Shown here in pieces: positions 1-8,857 of a stretch of 34,680 nt of DNA. The position numbers and the translations under genes are program-made. The stretch lies in NCBI RefSeq assembly GCF_001683915.1, contig NZ_LXTT01000062.1:1-34680 (forward strand), in the 5' to 3' direction. Origin of the DNA: Allomuricauda sp. CP2A (GTDB lineage Bacteria; Bacteroidota; Bacteroidia; Flavobacteriales; Flavobacteriaceae). The stretch's first letter is position 1, and every line of letters begins with the position of its first letter. The notes beneath the pieces are model-generated. The model saw only the letters and a list, made by a program, of their open reading frames with translations. It ran no database searches and was not told the origin of the DNA.

Positions 1-2
1 GG

Positions 3-614
3 TTTATGGACTATGTGCTGGAACACGATGAAGAACCCGCCTCGGTATACAAATTCTGTAAAACCTATAATCTCGACGAAACCAGTTTCTATGAGAACTT
101 TGGGTCATTTGCGGCCATAAAGTCCTCCATATTTTCACTATTCCTTGAAAATACGTTGGATTTGCTTCAAAAAGATGAAACGTACAATCACTCCAATGCC
201 CGAAACAAGCTTTTGAGTTTCTACTATACGTTTTTTGAAATTCTAACTGCCAACAGGAGTTACGTGGCACTGGTTTTCCAAGACAGAAAGCATACGTTGC
301 ATAATCTTAAATCACTTCATAAACTTCGGGAAGGTTTCAAAAAATATGTGGATGGATTGGATATCAAGACCTTGGACATGAATCAGGAACAGGTAGAAAA
401 AATACAGCGAAAAGCAATATCGGAAAGTGCATGGGCGCAGTTACTTTTCACCTTGAAGTTTTGGCTCGATGATACTTCCCCATCTTTTGAGAAAACCGAT
501 ATTCTCATTGAAAAATCCGTCAATAGCTCTTTTGATGTTTTGGAAGCGACCCCGCTACAAAGTTTAGTGGATCTTGGGAAATTTATTTTCAAAGAAAAAA
601 TGGCCATGTCGTAA
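3..614 (+). CDS. TetR-like transcriptional regulator (5' partial)
   Basis: Probable TetR-family DNA-binding regulator whose N-terminus lies left of the window. The frame is open to the left edge and the first ATG (position 6) falls just before the helix-turn-helix, so it is probably internal. The stretch SVYKFCKTYNLDETSFYENF looks like the second half of a TetR HTH, with the YxxF recognition-helix pattern. The remaining ~150 residues are helical with no enzyme motif, as expected for a ligand or dimerisation domain. The stop at 612-614 directly abuts the ATG of the ABC1 kinase gene, so the two are probably co-transcribed and the regulator may control its own operon. The family call rests on the HTH remnant and general pattern; the ligand is unknown. 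Confidence 0.72.
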   Translation, partial: FMDYVLEHDEEPASVYKFCKTYNLDETSFYENFGSFAAIKSSIFSLFLENTLDLLQKDETYNHSNARNKLLSFYYTFFEILTANRSYVALVFQDRKHTLHNLKSLHKLREGFKKYVDGLDIKTLDMNQEQVEKIQRKAISESAWAQLLFTLKFWLDDTSPSFEKTDILIEKSVNSSFDVLEATPLQSLVDLGKFIFKEKMAMS

Positions 615-1928
615 ATGAAGACAATAGATAGCATCCCCACGTCCAAAATCCAAAGGGCAACCAAATTGGTCCAAACTGGTGCCAAAGTTGGTGTAAATTA
701 TATAAAATATTACGGTAACAAAATGGCCACTTCAGAAAAGGAGGCCAAGGAAAAACTTGATCAAGATAATGCCGAGGATATTTATGGCAGTCTAAGGGAG
801 TTAAAGGGCAGTGCCCTAAAAGTGGCCCAAATGCTTAGCATGGAAAAGAATATGTTACCCAGGGCCTATGTGGAAAAATTCTCACTCGCCCAATTTTCCG
901 TGCCACCCTTATCAGCTCCTCTGGTGAACAAGACCTTCAAGAAATATTTTGGAAAATCGCCAGACGAAGTTTTCGACACCTTCAACTCCGAAGCGGTCCA
1001 TGGTGCCAGTATAGGCCAGGTTCACAAAGCCGAAAAAGATGCAAAGAAACTAGCGATAAAAATTCAATATCCGGGTGTCTCGGATAGTATTGCCACAGAT
1101 TTGGCATTGGTGAAACCGATAGCCTTAAAAATGTTCAATATAAAGGGAAAGGACAGCGACAAGTATTTTGAAGAGGTCAGGGACAAGTTGATTGAAGAGA
1201 CCAATTATCTGCTGGAAGTGGAACAAAGCCAGGCCATGGTGGAAGCTTGTGGGCATTTGCCCAACATCAAATTCCCGTCGTATTATGCAGCACTATCCTC
1301 GGAGAAAATCATAACCATGGATTGGATGGAGGGAGAACATCTATCCGAATTCACTGCGCACAATACGGATAGCAACATATCCAATATTTTGGGTCAGGCA
1401 TTGTGGGATTTTTACATGTACCAAATCCATGAATTAAAAAAGGTGCATGCCGACCCGCATCCCGGCAATTTTTTGGTTTCAAAAGACAATCAATTGGTAG
1501 TATTGGATTTTGGATGTATCAAAACCATACCCGAGTCTTTTTATGTACCTTACTTTGAACTGGCCATTAAGGAAAATATTTCCAATCCGGAATTTTTTGA
1601 GAAAAAGCTGTTTGAATTGGAAATTTTGCGTCCAAACGACTCCCCTCAAGAAATCCAATTCTTTAAAACCATGTTTCACGAAATGTTGAGCCTCTTTACC
1701 GTGCCTTTCCATAGCGAGGAGTTCGATTTTTCAGACAAAGTATTTTTCGGTAAAATCACTGAATTGGGAAAAAAATATGCCCAAAACACGGAACTGCGCA
1801 GAATGGACGGTAATAGAGGATCAAAACACTTTATCTACATCAACAGAACTTTTTTTGGTCTTTACAATCTTTTGCATGACCTTAAGGCAAGTCAAATCAA
1901 AATCAATAATTACAAGATGTTGCAATGA
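615..1928 (+). CDS. ABC1/AarF/UbiB-like atypical kinase
   Basis: Member of the ABC1 (AarF/UbiB/COQ8) atypical protein-kinase-like family, ATPases linked in characterised members to quinone or isoprenoid lipid metabolism. Visible motifs in order: the family N-terminal motif as KGSALKVAQMLS (residues ~64-75, K69-V-A-Q72, Ala where KxGQ usually has Gly), the Ala-rich loop as GASIGQVHKA, the ATP-binding Lys in LAIKIQYPGV, EETNYLLEVEQ, the catalytic loop HADPHPGNFLV and the metal-binding DFG in LDFGC. At 437 residues it is of normal family length. The ATG follows the previous stop with no gap, and its own stop overlaps the next ATG by 4 bp (ATGA), so translation is probably coupled. There is no clear transmembrane segment. 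The substrate cannot be read from sequence. Confidence 0.9.
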   Translation: MKTIDSIPTSKIQRATKLVQTGAKVGVNYIKYYGNKMATSEKEAKEKLDQDNAEDIYGSLRELKGSALKVAQMLSMEKNMLPRAYVEKFSLAQFSVPPLSAPLVNKTFKKYFGKSPDEVFDTFNSEAVHGASIGQVHKAEKDAKKLAIKIQYPGVSDSIATDLALVKPIALKMFNIKGKDSDKYFEEVRDKLIEETNYLLEVEQSQAMVEACGHLPNIKFPSYYAALSSEKIITMDWMEGEHLSEFTAHNTDSNISNILGQALWDFYMYQIHELKKVHADPHPGNFLVSKDNQLVVLDFGCIKTIPESFYVPYFELAIKENISNPEFFEKKLFELEILRPNDSPQEIQFFKTMFHEMLSLFTVPFHSEEFDFSDKVFFGKITELGKKYAQNTELRRMDGNRGSKHFIYINRTFFGLYNLLHDLKASQIKINNYKMLQ

Positions 1929-2560
1929 GGTGTTTCACACAATCGGACTTAAGTTCTTTGGACAGGCTATTCCGGATCAACCTGATCAATGGACTTTCTG
2001 GATATAAATCTGCCAACCTGATAGGGACCATCTCTGAGGAAGGAAACGAAAACGTGGCTGTTTTCAGTTCAGTCATTCACTTGGGATCAGACCCACCAAT
2101 TTTGGGTTTTATCCATAGACCGATTGAAGCTGGGGGAAACACTTATGAGAATATAAGGCAGACCGGGTTTTATACCATCAACCATCTTTCAATGGACATT
2201 GTGGCGGATGGCCACCATACCTCTGCAAAATATGAAAGAGATGTGTCAGAATTTGAAATGACCAGATTAAAATCGGAATATCTGGGCGATTTTGTGGCTC
2301 CATTTGTCATTCAAGCCCCCATAAAAATTGCCATGAAATATGTAGAAGAGCATTCCATAACATTGAACGGGACCATTTTGATGGTGGGCGAAATCGTATC
2401 CGTTTTTCTTGAAGACCACCTATTGGATGCCGATGGATTTGTGGATTTATCCAAAGCAAATGTGGTGGCCGTTAATGGGCCAGATGGATATGCCCTGCCC
2501 AAATTGGAGAAGCGATATCCATTTGAGCATCCCAAAACAGATAAGGAACAAGATCAATGA
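1925..2560 (+). CDS. Flavin reductase-like (FMN-binding split-barrel) protein
   Basis: Probable flavin reductase-domain protein. The segment from about residue 10 to 185 has the family pattern: NGLSGYKSANLIGT, then AVFSSVIHLGSDPPILGF (the strand and loop that usually hold FMN), then the YENIRQTGFYTINHL stretch. Such proteins bind FMN and either reduce it with NAD(P)H or act as FMN-dependent reductases. No signal peptide or membrane segment is seen, so it should be cytoplasmic. The start overlaps the stop of the ABC1 kinase gene (ATGA at 1925-1928) and the stop overlaps the next start in the same way (ATGA at 2557-2560), placing it firmly inside a translationally coupled operon. The physiological substrate is not evident. 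Confidence 0.85.
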   Translation: MRCFTQSDLSSLDRLFRINLINGLSGYKSANLIGTISEEGNENVAVFSSVIHLGSDPPILGFIHRPIEAGGNTYENIRQTGFYTINHLSMDIVADGHHTSAKYERDVSEFEMTRLKSEYLGDFVAPFVIQAPIKIAMKYVEEHSITLNGTILMVGEIVSVFLEDHLLDADGFVDLSKANVVAVNGPDGYALPKLEKRYPFEHPKTDKEQDQ

Positions 2561-3975
2561 AAATTTTGGTGACAGGAACAACGGGCTATATTGCCAAGCG
2601 ATTGGTGCTGAACCTGTTGAAAAAAAACCACCATATAATTTGTTGCGTTCGCGATTTGAACCGTATTCCGGATGAAATTGAATCCAAAGAGGGGATTGAG
2701 TTCATTAAAGTGGATTTTTTGGATACGGAAGGTGTTGTTTTTCCAAAAAATATCGATGTAGCCTATTACCTTATTCATTCCATGGCTGCAACAGGGGATG
2801 ACTTTGAAGATTTGGAAAAGCAATGTGCTCAAAACTTTAAGAATTTAGTTGAAGAAACTGCATGTCGCCAGGTCATTTATTTGGGAGGGATAGTGAACGA
2901 CAAATCACTTTCAAAGCACCTGCAATCGCGTTTGGAAGTCGAAAAGACCTTGAAGTCCAGTAGCTACGCGGTAACAACGTTCAGGGCAGGCATCATTGTT
3001 GGCAGTGGCAGTGCCTCTTTTGAAATTATTCGGGATATTGTTGAAAAGTTGCCTGTGATGGTGGCCCCCAAATGGTTGAATACGAGAACACAGCCCTTGG
3101 CCATCCGGGATGTTCTCAATTTTTTGGAAAGGGCAGCGGGCAGGGAAGAGGTCATGAGCCAATCCTTTGATATTTGTGGCCCAGAGATACTTACCTACAA
3201 ACAAATGCTGCTTCAATTTGGTGAAGTAAGGGGATTGAAACGATATATTCTTACCCTGCCGGTGCTCACACCAAGATTGTCCTCCTATTGGCTCTATTTT
3301 GTGACCTCCACTTCCTTTAATCTGGCCAGAGCACTAGTGGATAGCATGAAGGTTGAGGTCATTGCAAGACCCAGCCAAATCAATGAAATTCTTAACGTGC
3401 AGCCCATGTCTTACAAGGAGGCGGTAAGGTTGGCTTTTCAAAAGATTGAGCAAAACTCGGTCATTTCCAGTTGGAAGGATGCCATTAGCAGTGGCGTCTT
3501 TCAAGATCAGTTGGCCGACCACATCCAAGTACCCAACCATGGTTGTTTTAAGGATGTGCGCTCCACAATGGTGGTGGATGAGGCATACACGCTCAATAAA
3601 ATCTGGTCCATTGGCGGTGTAAATGGATGGTACGGCTTTAATGGTCTTTGGCGCATACGGGGCTATTTGGATAAAGTCTTTGGAGGGGTGGGGCTACGTC
3701 GGGGCCGTAGGCACGACACCAATTTGGAAGCCGGAGACCCATTGGATTTTTGGCGGGTTTTGCTGGCGGACAAAAAGCAGAAACGATTGCTTTTGTTTGC
3801 TGAAATGAAGTTGCCAGGGGAGGCTTGGTTAGAGTTCAAAATTGTTGAAGACACCTTGTTCCAGAGGGCTGTCTTTAGACCCAAAGGATTATGGGGACGC
3901 TTGTATTGGTACATGGTATTGCCTTTTCATGCGTTGGTATTCCAAAGGATGATCAATTCTTTGACGAAAAAATAA
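2557..3975 (+). CDS. SDR-family NAD(P)-binding oxidoreductase with DUF2867-like C-terminus
   Basis: Atypical short-chain dehydrogenase/reductase of the YbjT-like group. The N-terminus has the nucleotide-binding GTTGYIAKR loop (residues ~7-15), followed by a Rossmann fold with DVAYYLIHSM and the RAGIIVGSGS region typical of this group. Residues ~1-290 form the SDR part. The last ~150 residues (from about NKIWSIGGVNGWYGF to the end) look like the DUF2867 SRPBCC-like domain often fused to these SDRs, with GDPLDFWRV as a recognisable piece. It is the last gene of the overlapping operon and is followed 53 bp later by a strong hairpin terminator. The substrate is unknown; the flavin reductase and ABC1 kinase neighbours hint at quinone, isoprenoid or redox metabolism. 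Confidence 0.88.
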   Translation: MKILVTGTTGYIAKRLVLNLLKKNHHIICCVRDLNRIPDEIESKEGIEFIKVDFLDTEGVVFPKNIDVAYYLIHSMAATGDDFEDLEKQCAQNFKNLVEETACRQVIYLGGIVNDKSLSKHLQSRLEVEKTLKSSSYAVTTFRAGIIVGSGSASFEIIRDIVEKLPVMVAPKWLNTRTQPLAIRDVLNFLERAAGREEVMSQSFDICGPEILTYKQMLLQFGEVRGLKRYILTLPVLTPRLSSYWLYFVTSTSFNLARALVDSMKVEVIARPSQINEILNVQPMSYKEAVRLAFQKIEQNSVISSWKDAISSGVFQDQLADHIQVPNHGCFKDVRSTMVVDEAYTLNKIWSIGGVNGWYGFNGLWRIRGYLDKVFGGVGLRRGRRHDTNLEAGDPLDFWRVLLADKKQKRLLLFAEMKLPGEAWLEFKIVEDTLFQRAVFRPKGLWGRLYWYMVLPFHALVFQRMINSLTKK

Positions 3976-4028
3976 CCAATTGGAAGCTACTACTTCCTAT
4001 CATTTTCTATCTATTATAAATTAAAAAA

Positions 4029-4058
4029 CTCCCAAGAAATTAATCTTGGGAGCTTTTT
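4029..4058. terminator. Bidirectional intrinsic terminator
   Basis: A perfect 9-bp stem (CTCCCAAGA at 4029-4037 with TCTTGGGAG at 4044-4052) closes a 6-nt loop. It is followed on the + strand by C and five T, and preceded by six A that form a T-run on the - strand. It lies between the convergent SDR and fasciclin genes and can serve both. Confidence 0.88.
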
Positions 4059-4091
4059 CATTATCAACTCAACTCAAAATAGTAACTATTC

Positions 4092-5966
4092 TTAATTCGT
4101 GGTATCGGGAATCAATACACCATCCAGAACATGGATAACACCATTAATGGCCTGTACATCAACTGCGTCAATGCCTATTCCAGTATTTCCAGCCCCATCG
4201 GTTACATCGGCTATATTGTCACCGGTACCGGGCAAGTTGATGGTAATGGCATCACCTTCTAGGGTTGTGGCCATAATGCCATCGGATAAATCACCTGAAC
4301 GCACATTGGCTCCTGCCACTACGTGGTGCTGTAAAACTGGAGTCAAGCCAGCTTCATCTGGAATGGCCGCAAGGGCTTCAAATGCTGCATTGGTTGGAGC
4401 GAAAACGGTAAATGGGTCATCACCGGCTCCACCTTGCGCAGACAGTACGCTAACAAAATCCGTACTTGGAGTAAGTTCGGTCAACGCTTGAACCAAGGTT
4501 GAGAAATTAGGGTCTGCAACAGCAAAAGTAACTACAGTCGGCAAATCGATTACGGCATCCACCGCATGAATCACGCCATTGGTAGCCACAATATCGGCAG
4601 CAACAACATTGCTCACTCCATTTAAAGTAACACCATCATCGGTGTTGATGTATAAGCTCAAATTTTCATCGGTATCAAATTCTGCTGCAGTGTTCACATA
4701 AGAATTCATCAATCCTGAAGAAAATGCAGATGCTCCCACAACAACGTGATTGGACAAAATTGCATTCAAATCATTGGAATTTGGATTGGTAAAGGCACTA
4801 AACGCATCATTAAGTGGTGCAAAAACCGTAAATTCTTCCTCTTCATTGGAAAGAAGGTCTGTGAAAGTGGTGTTGCCTCCATCCGTCAAAGCCGCAACCA
4901 AAGAAGATAAATTCGGATTTGCCACTGCGTGGTCTACGATGTTGGGCAGATCAATAACGGCATCCACCACATGAACCACACCATTGAGTGCTTTTACATC
5001 TGCGGCGACCACTGAAGAAACTCCATTAAAAGTGACTCCATCCGAAGTGTCAAAGAAGATACTTATGTTTTCATCCCCAGCTCCTACTGCCGAAGTTGAG
5101 GTGTATCCAGAACCAAGACCTTGTAAATCTGTGCTGTACAACTCACCTTCTATAACGTGGTTAAGTAGAACTTGGGTCAATACTTCGGTGGGAATGTCAC
5201 CAAGGGAAGCACCATCCAAAAAGGTTTCAAAAGCCTCATCTGTCGGAGCCAAAACGGTGAAAGGTCCATCACCTCTAAGTACAGTCGGTAAATCACCATC
5301 AGCTGCAACAAGGGCGGCCACTAAATTTTCAAGATTTTCATTGCCAATGGCTAAATCTGTGATGGGAACCAAAATAATGTCAGCGAGTTGATCAATAATG
5401 GCTTGTGGAAGAAGTACTTTGTCAATAATATGTACCACCCCGTTTGAGGCCTCCACATCTGCCGTGGTCACTTGGGCATCATTGTCCGTGGCATCACCAA
5501 TAAACACACCACCGCTAGTGCTAACTTCCAGCGTAGAGCCTTGGAGTGTGGTCAGTGTTTGTCCATCGCTCAAGTCGGTGGATAATGCAGCACTTCCCGA
5601 GACGACATGATAGGTTAGGATAACGGCCAATAAATCTTGTAGTTCTTGTGAATTGAAATCATCCAATGAATCAAAACCGTCCAATTGGGCCAACAAATCG
5701 ACAAAGGCCTGATTGGTGGGGGCAAATACGGTGAAAGGGCCGTCACCGCTAAGGGCAGTAATCAAGTCGTTGTTGGCACTTTCATCAGCTTTTTGCAGGG
5801 CAGCAACCAAGCTGCTCAGTTCTGTAGTGGCCTGAGCGGCCTCAACAATGTTGACGGTTGTCTCTGGTGGAGGGGGTGCCATTCCATCGTCGTCATCCGA
5901 ACAGGATGCAAAAATAAAAAGGAAAACAAATGATGTTAGTTTGGTTATTCTCAGTAGTGCTTTCAT
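4092..5966 (-). CDS. Lipoprotein with four tandem FAS1 (fasciclin) domains
   Basis: Surface or periplasmic fasciclin-domain lipoprotein, about 624 residues. The chosen start (MKALLRITKL, ATG at 5966) gives a classic leader ending in FIFASC followed by SDDDD; a start 9 codons upstream is possible but adds no leader-like sequence. Four FAS1 units follow, each with the H1-like FTVFAPTNxAF motif and an H2-like NGVIHxxDxVL motif: about residues 40-195, 200-340, 343-475 and 477-624. Units 2 and 3 share nearly identical ends (VVDAVIDLP and AVDAVIDLP), suggesting internal duplication. FAS1 domains usually mediate adhesion or matrix contacts. It is a single-gene unit: convergent with the SDR operon, sharing its terminator, and divergent from the sensor kinase. 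Highly acidic composition. Confidence 0.93.
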   Translation of the reverse strand: MKALLRITKLTSFVFLFIFASCSDDDDGMAPPPPETTVNIVEAAQATTELSSLVAALQKADESANNDLITALSGDGPFTVFAPTNQAFVDLLAQLDGFDSLDDFNSQELQDLLAVILTYHVVSGSAALSTDLSDGQTLTTLQGSTLEVSTSGGVFIGDATDNDAQVTTADVEASNGVVHIIDKVLLPQAIIDQLADIILVPITDLAIGNENLENLVAALVAADGDLPTVLRGDGPFTVLAPTDEAFETFLDGASLGDIPTEVLTQVLLNHVIEGELYSTDLQGLGSGYTSTSAVGAGDENISIFFDTSDGVTFNGVSSVVAADVKALNGVVHVVDAVIDLPNIVDHAVANPNLSSLVAALTDGGNTTFTDLLSNEEEEFTVFAPLNDAFSAFTNPNSNDLNAILSNHVVVGASAFSSGLMNSYVNTAAEFDTDENLSLYINTDDGVTLNGVSNVVAADIVATNGVIHAVDAVIDLPTVVTFAVADPNFSTLVQALTELTPSTDFVSVLSAQGGAGDDPFTVFAPTNAAFEALAAIPDEAGLTPVLQHHVVAGANVRSGDLSDGIMATTLEGDAITINLPGTGDNIADVTDGAGNTGIGIDAVDVQAINGVIHVLDGVLIPDTTN

Positions 5967-5975
5967 GTGATCGTT

Positions 5976-6051
5976 GTTTAAAATGTTTAACAATTAATAC
6001 GTAAAGTTAAACAATAATATTTTGTTTAATTTATTTTTTTAAAAGTTTAAC
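5976..6051. repeat. Cluster of GTTTAA-type heptamers upstream of the fasciclin gene
   Basis: Five related heptamers occur within 76 bp: GTTTAAA at 5976, GTTTAAC at 5985, GTTAAAC at 6006 (the reverse complement), GTTTAAT at 6024 and GTTTAAC at 6045. The last four start 21, 18 and 21 bp apart, near two helical turns. The region is very AT-rich, so some matches may be chance. Position relative to the gene at 5966 suggests a regulatory role. Confidence 0.4.
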
Positions 6052-6252
6052 AAAATGAATGGTGAAATTGGGTCAGGTACACTATTTTTGAGCAGAAATG
6101 GCATAGGAGTGAAAAGATTCGTGGCAATTGACAAAAGAGGAAGCAATACCTCTGCAGTTATCAAAATAATTTTCTTTTTTTTGTGTTATTATTGGGTGCC
6201 AACTACAGTATGTTGATGAGAATTAAGTTATTATAGTTTTTAATTCAATTGA

Positions 6253-8445
6253 ATGACGATTGATTTATCCCTTTGCCAGCAAGTACCAATACCCATTGCG
6301 TTTTTGGGGCCAGAGTTGGTTTTTGTGGACTTTTCCAATCAATGGTTGGAACAATTTGGGCTGACAAGGAATGCAAAAGGAAAATCATTCTTTGACGTAA
6401 TGCCTGAGTTGCCGGAAGAGTTGAAGCTGGACATCAAGTATTGCCTTGAAGGTGTCGACCAACGGTCGGGCGCTATACGGATGATTTTGGAAAATGGTGA
6501 TGCGGTCTGGTATGAATGGAAAATCAACTTGGTAAAAGACAAAGTTGGAGTCGTAGACGGAATCATTCTCGTTTTAGAAGACATAACCCATAGAAAAGCT
6601 GAAGAGGCACTTTTAAAAAAGGCCCAGCAGGTCGCAAGAATTGGAGGTTGGGAATTGGATTTGGTAAAGAACAGGATTTATTGGTCCAAAGTTACACGCG
6701 AAATTCATGAAGTACCTGATGACTACATGCCCAATCTAGAGGATAGTATTTCATTCTATAAGGAGGGATATAGTAGGGACACCATTTCAAAACTGGTCAA
6801 AGAAAGCATTACCCATGGAACACAGTGGGATGTCGAACTCCAAATTGTTACCGCAAGTGGACGCGAGATTTGGGTCAGGGTCATTGGAGAATCCGAAATG
6901 GTAAATGGGATTTGCGTGAGGCTTACCGGAACCTTCCAAGATATTGACAAGCAAAAAAAGGCTGAAATTGATTATAAGAATGTCAGCGAAAGACTTGCAT
7001 TGGCAACAAAAACGGCAGGTATTGGCATTTGGGAGTACGATGTTCAAGAAAATCAGGTATTCTGGGATCAAAATATGTACGATCTCTATGGCATTAAAAA
7101 ATCTGACTTTGAAGGGGTATATGAAGCCTGGGAGGCTTGTATGCTTCCAGAAGATAAGGAAAGGACAGCCCAAGAGGTACGGGACGCAGTAGAAGGGAAG
7201 AAGAACTTCAACACAACCTTTAGGGTAAAGTGGCCCAATGGGGAAACGCATTGGATAAAGGCGGAGTCAGTGGTGATTCGGGATGATGAAGGAAAAGCCC
7301 TTAAAATGATAGGGGTCAATGAAGACATCACTGCATTGAAGACTACCCAGCTACAACTTCAAAAAAGCGAAGAATCCCTTCAAGGAGCTTTTGAAAATTC
7401 ATCCATAGGAATGGCTTTGGTAGCCTTGGATGGCACATTCATGCAGGTGAATAAAAGCCTATGCAATAGTTTGGGGTACAGTTCGGAAGAACTACTGAAC
7501 TTGACTTTTCAGGATATTACACATCCTGATGATCTTGAAATAGATCTAGCACTGCTCGGGGAAGTCGTTCAGGGCAAAAGATCTACTTACCAGATAGAAA
7601 AAAGATATTTCGACAAAGAAGGGCAATCGGTCTACATACTTCTTACGGTTACCGCGGTGAGAAAAATAGACGGGGAAATTTCCCATTTCATTTCGCAGAT
7701 TGTTGATATTTCATCCCGGATTATGGCAGAGAAGAAATTAAAGAACTTGTTGCAACTGACCACCAACCAGAATAACAGTCTTCTGAATTTTGCCCATATA
7801 GTTTCGCACAACCTAAGGTCACATGCCGCCAACTTGACCATGATAAGTGGATTTCTTTTGGATGATGGATTGGATGGGGAAGAACGCAAGGATACTTTAC
7901 ATATGTTGGGCAGGGCATCCAATGGGCTCAATGAAACCATTTCGCACCTTAATGAGGTGGTCCAAGTAAAACTTGGTTCAGAAAAGGAGCTAAATGATAT
8001 TTTCCTTAGAAAAACCATAGATAAGGTTTTGGAAGATATAAATGCCCTGATCAATGAGACTAAAGTAAGGCTTGATATTGCTGTTCCAAATCACATAAAA
8101 ATAAAGGGTGTACCGGCATATTTGGAAAGTATAGTGCTTAATTTGGTGACCAACGGCATTAAATACCGCAACCCTGAAAAGGAATGTTACCTTAAAATCG
8201 AAGCATCCGAAGAAGGGCAATACCATGTTTTTTCAGTTGGGGATAATGGTAAGGGAATAGACTTGGACAGACATGGCGAAAAACTCTTTGGAATGTACAA
8301 AACCTTCCATGGAAATAAGGACGCAAGGGGCATTGGACTTTTTATTACCAAGAATCAGATAGAGTCAATGGGTGGTACCATAGCGGTGGAAAGCCAAGTA
8401 GGTGTTGGATCAAAGTTTACCGTTAAGTTTTTGAAGGGACAATAG
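6253..8445 (+). CDS. Soluble multi-PAS sensor histidine kinase
   Basis: Sensor histidine kinase of 730 residues without a signal peptide or membrane segments, so probably a cytoplasmic sensor. Four PAS-like units can be followed: about residues 10-115 (FVDFSNQWLEQFGL), 125-240 (ARIGGWELDL, IYWSKVTREI), 250-370 (AGIGIWEYDV, VFWDQNMYDLYGI) and 375-500 (GMALVALDGTFMQVNKSL). A helical linker leads to the phosphoacceptor region HIVSHNLRSHAANL, with His519 the likely phosphorylated residue. The ATPase domain (~600-730) has LVTNGIKYRN (N box), GDNGKGID (G1), GEKLFGMYKTF (F box) and ARGIGLFITK (G2). All catalytic boxes are intact. No receiver domain or response-regulator gene is adjacent, so its partner is elsewhere. 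A hairpin terminator follows 31 bp after the stop. Confidence 0.93.
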   Translation: MTIDLSLCQQVPIPIAFLGPELVFVDFSNQWLEQFGLTRNAKGKSFFDVMPELPEELKLDIKYCLEGVDQRSGAIRMILENGDAVWYEWKINLVKDKVGVVDGIILVLEDITHRKAEEALLKKAQQVARIGGWELDLVKNRIYWSKVTREIHEVPDDYMPNLEDSISFYKEGYSRDTISKLVKESITHGTQWDVELQIVTASGREIWVRVIGESEMVNGICVRLTGTFQDIDKQKKAEIDYKNVSERLALATKTAGIGIWEYDVQENQVFWDQNMYDLYGIKKSDFEGVYEAWEACMLPEDKERTAQEVRDAVEGKKNFNTTFRVKWPNGETHWIKAESVVIRDDEGKALKMIGVNEDITALKTTQLQLQKSEESLQGAFENSSIGMALVALDGTFMQVNKSLCNSLGYSSEELLNLTFQDITHPDDLEIDLALLGEVVQGKRSTYQIEKRYFDKEGQSVYILLTVTAVRKIDGEISHFISQIVDISSRIMAEKKLKNLLQLTTNQNNSLLNFAHIVSHNLRSHAANLTMISGFLLDDGLDGEERKDTLHMLGRASNGLNETISHLNEVVQVKLGSEKELNDIFLRKTIDKVLEDINALINETKVRLDIAVPNHIKIKGVPAYLESIVLNLVTNGIKYRNPEKECYLKIEASEEGQYHVFSVGDNGKGIDLDRHGEKLFGMYKTFHGNKDARGIGLFITKNQIESMGGTIAVESQVGVGSKFTVKFLKGQ

Positions 8446-8476
8446 GACAACGCTTTCTGATTATGCCATAAATATT

Positions 8477-8498
8477 CCACGGAAAGACCGTGGTTTTT
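8477..8498 (+). terminator. Intrinsic terminator after the PAS kinase
   Basis: A GC-rich 6-bp stem (CCACGG at 8477-8482 with CCGTGG at 8488-8493), 5-nt loop AAAGA, then TTTTT at 8494-8498 and a further T-rich stretch. It lies 31 bp downstream of the kinase stop. Confidence 0.8.
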
Positions 8499-8857
8499 AA
8501 TTTTTAGCGATATTTATCTTCAGGGTAACAATTTCTGGGTGTTGGGCTTGGAAATGGAATTCAGAAGTGTTTTAGGAACCAATCAGTTAGATGCAGATGA
8601 CCCATTGATTCATTTTGGATCACAAAAGAATAGGCTTAATGGGATTCCATGCCCTTGGGCTTTTTTTGTTGTTATTAAGCCGCTTGGGTAGGTTGTTGGT
8701 CTAAAAAGTAGGGATTCCAGTTCGAAAATTATGAATATTAATCGCGCACCCAAGAAAAACACATCACCCATGTGCACAAGGCAGATTTTTAGTTCTGCTC
8801 TCTTTTTTGGTGACAGTACAGTATTTAATCAGTGTTAATAAGTAGTTTTAAAGCACA
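8499..8857. other. Intergenic region with a possible 45-codon reading frame and the GMC promoter region
   Basis: About 360 bp with no convincing gene. A + frame from ATG 8554 to TAG near 8690 reads MEFRSVLGTNQLDADDPLIH and continues with FGSQKNRLNG before stopping; the frame is also open upstream of that ATG. A faint resemblance to the HFG segment of ASPIC/UnbV repeats is too weak to name it, so it may be chance or a gene relic. The part nearest 8858 is AT-rich and must contain the GMC gene promoter, but I find no clear TAnnTTTG box in it. Confidence 0.3.

Noticed and set aside
4984..5391. Ser/Ala/Thr-rich + strand frames opposite the fasciclin gene
   Set aside because: Composition is the expected by-product of reading the FAS1 repeats in reverse; no start context or domain.
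6787..7251. A 154-codon - strand open frame inside the PAS kinase gene
   Set aside because: It lies wholly within continuous PAS-coding sequence and has a low-complexity, unrecognisable translation.
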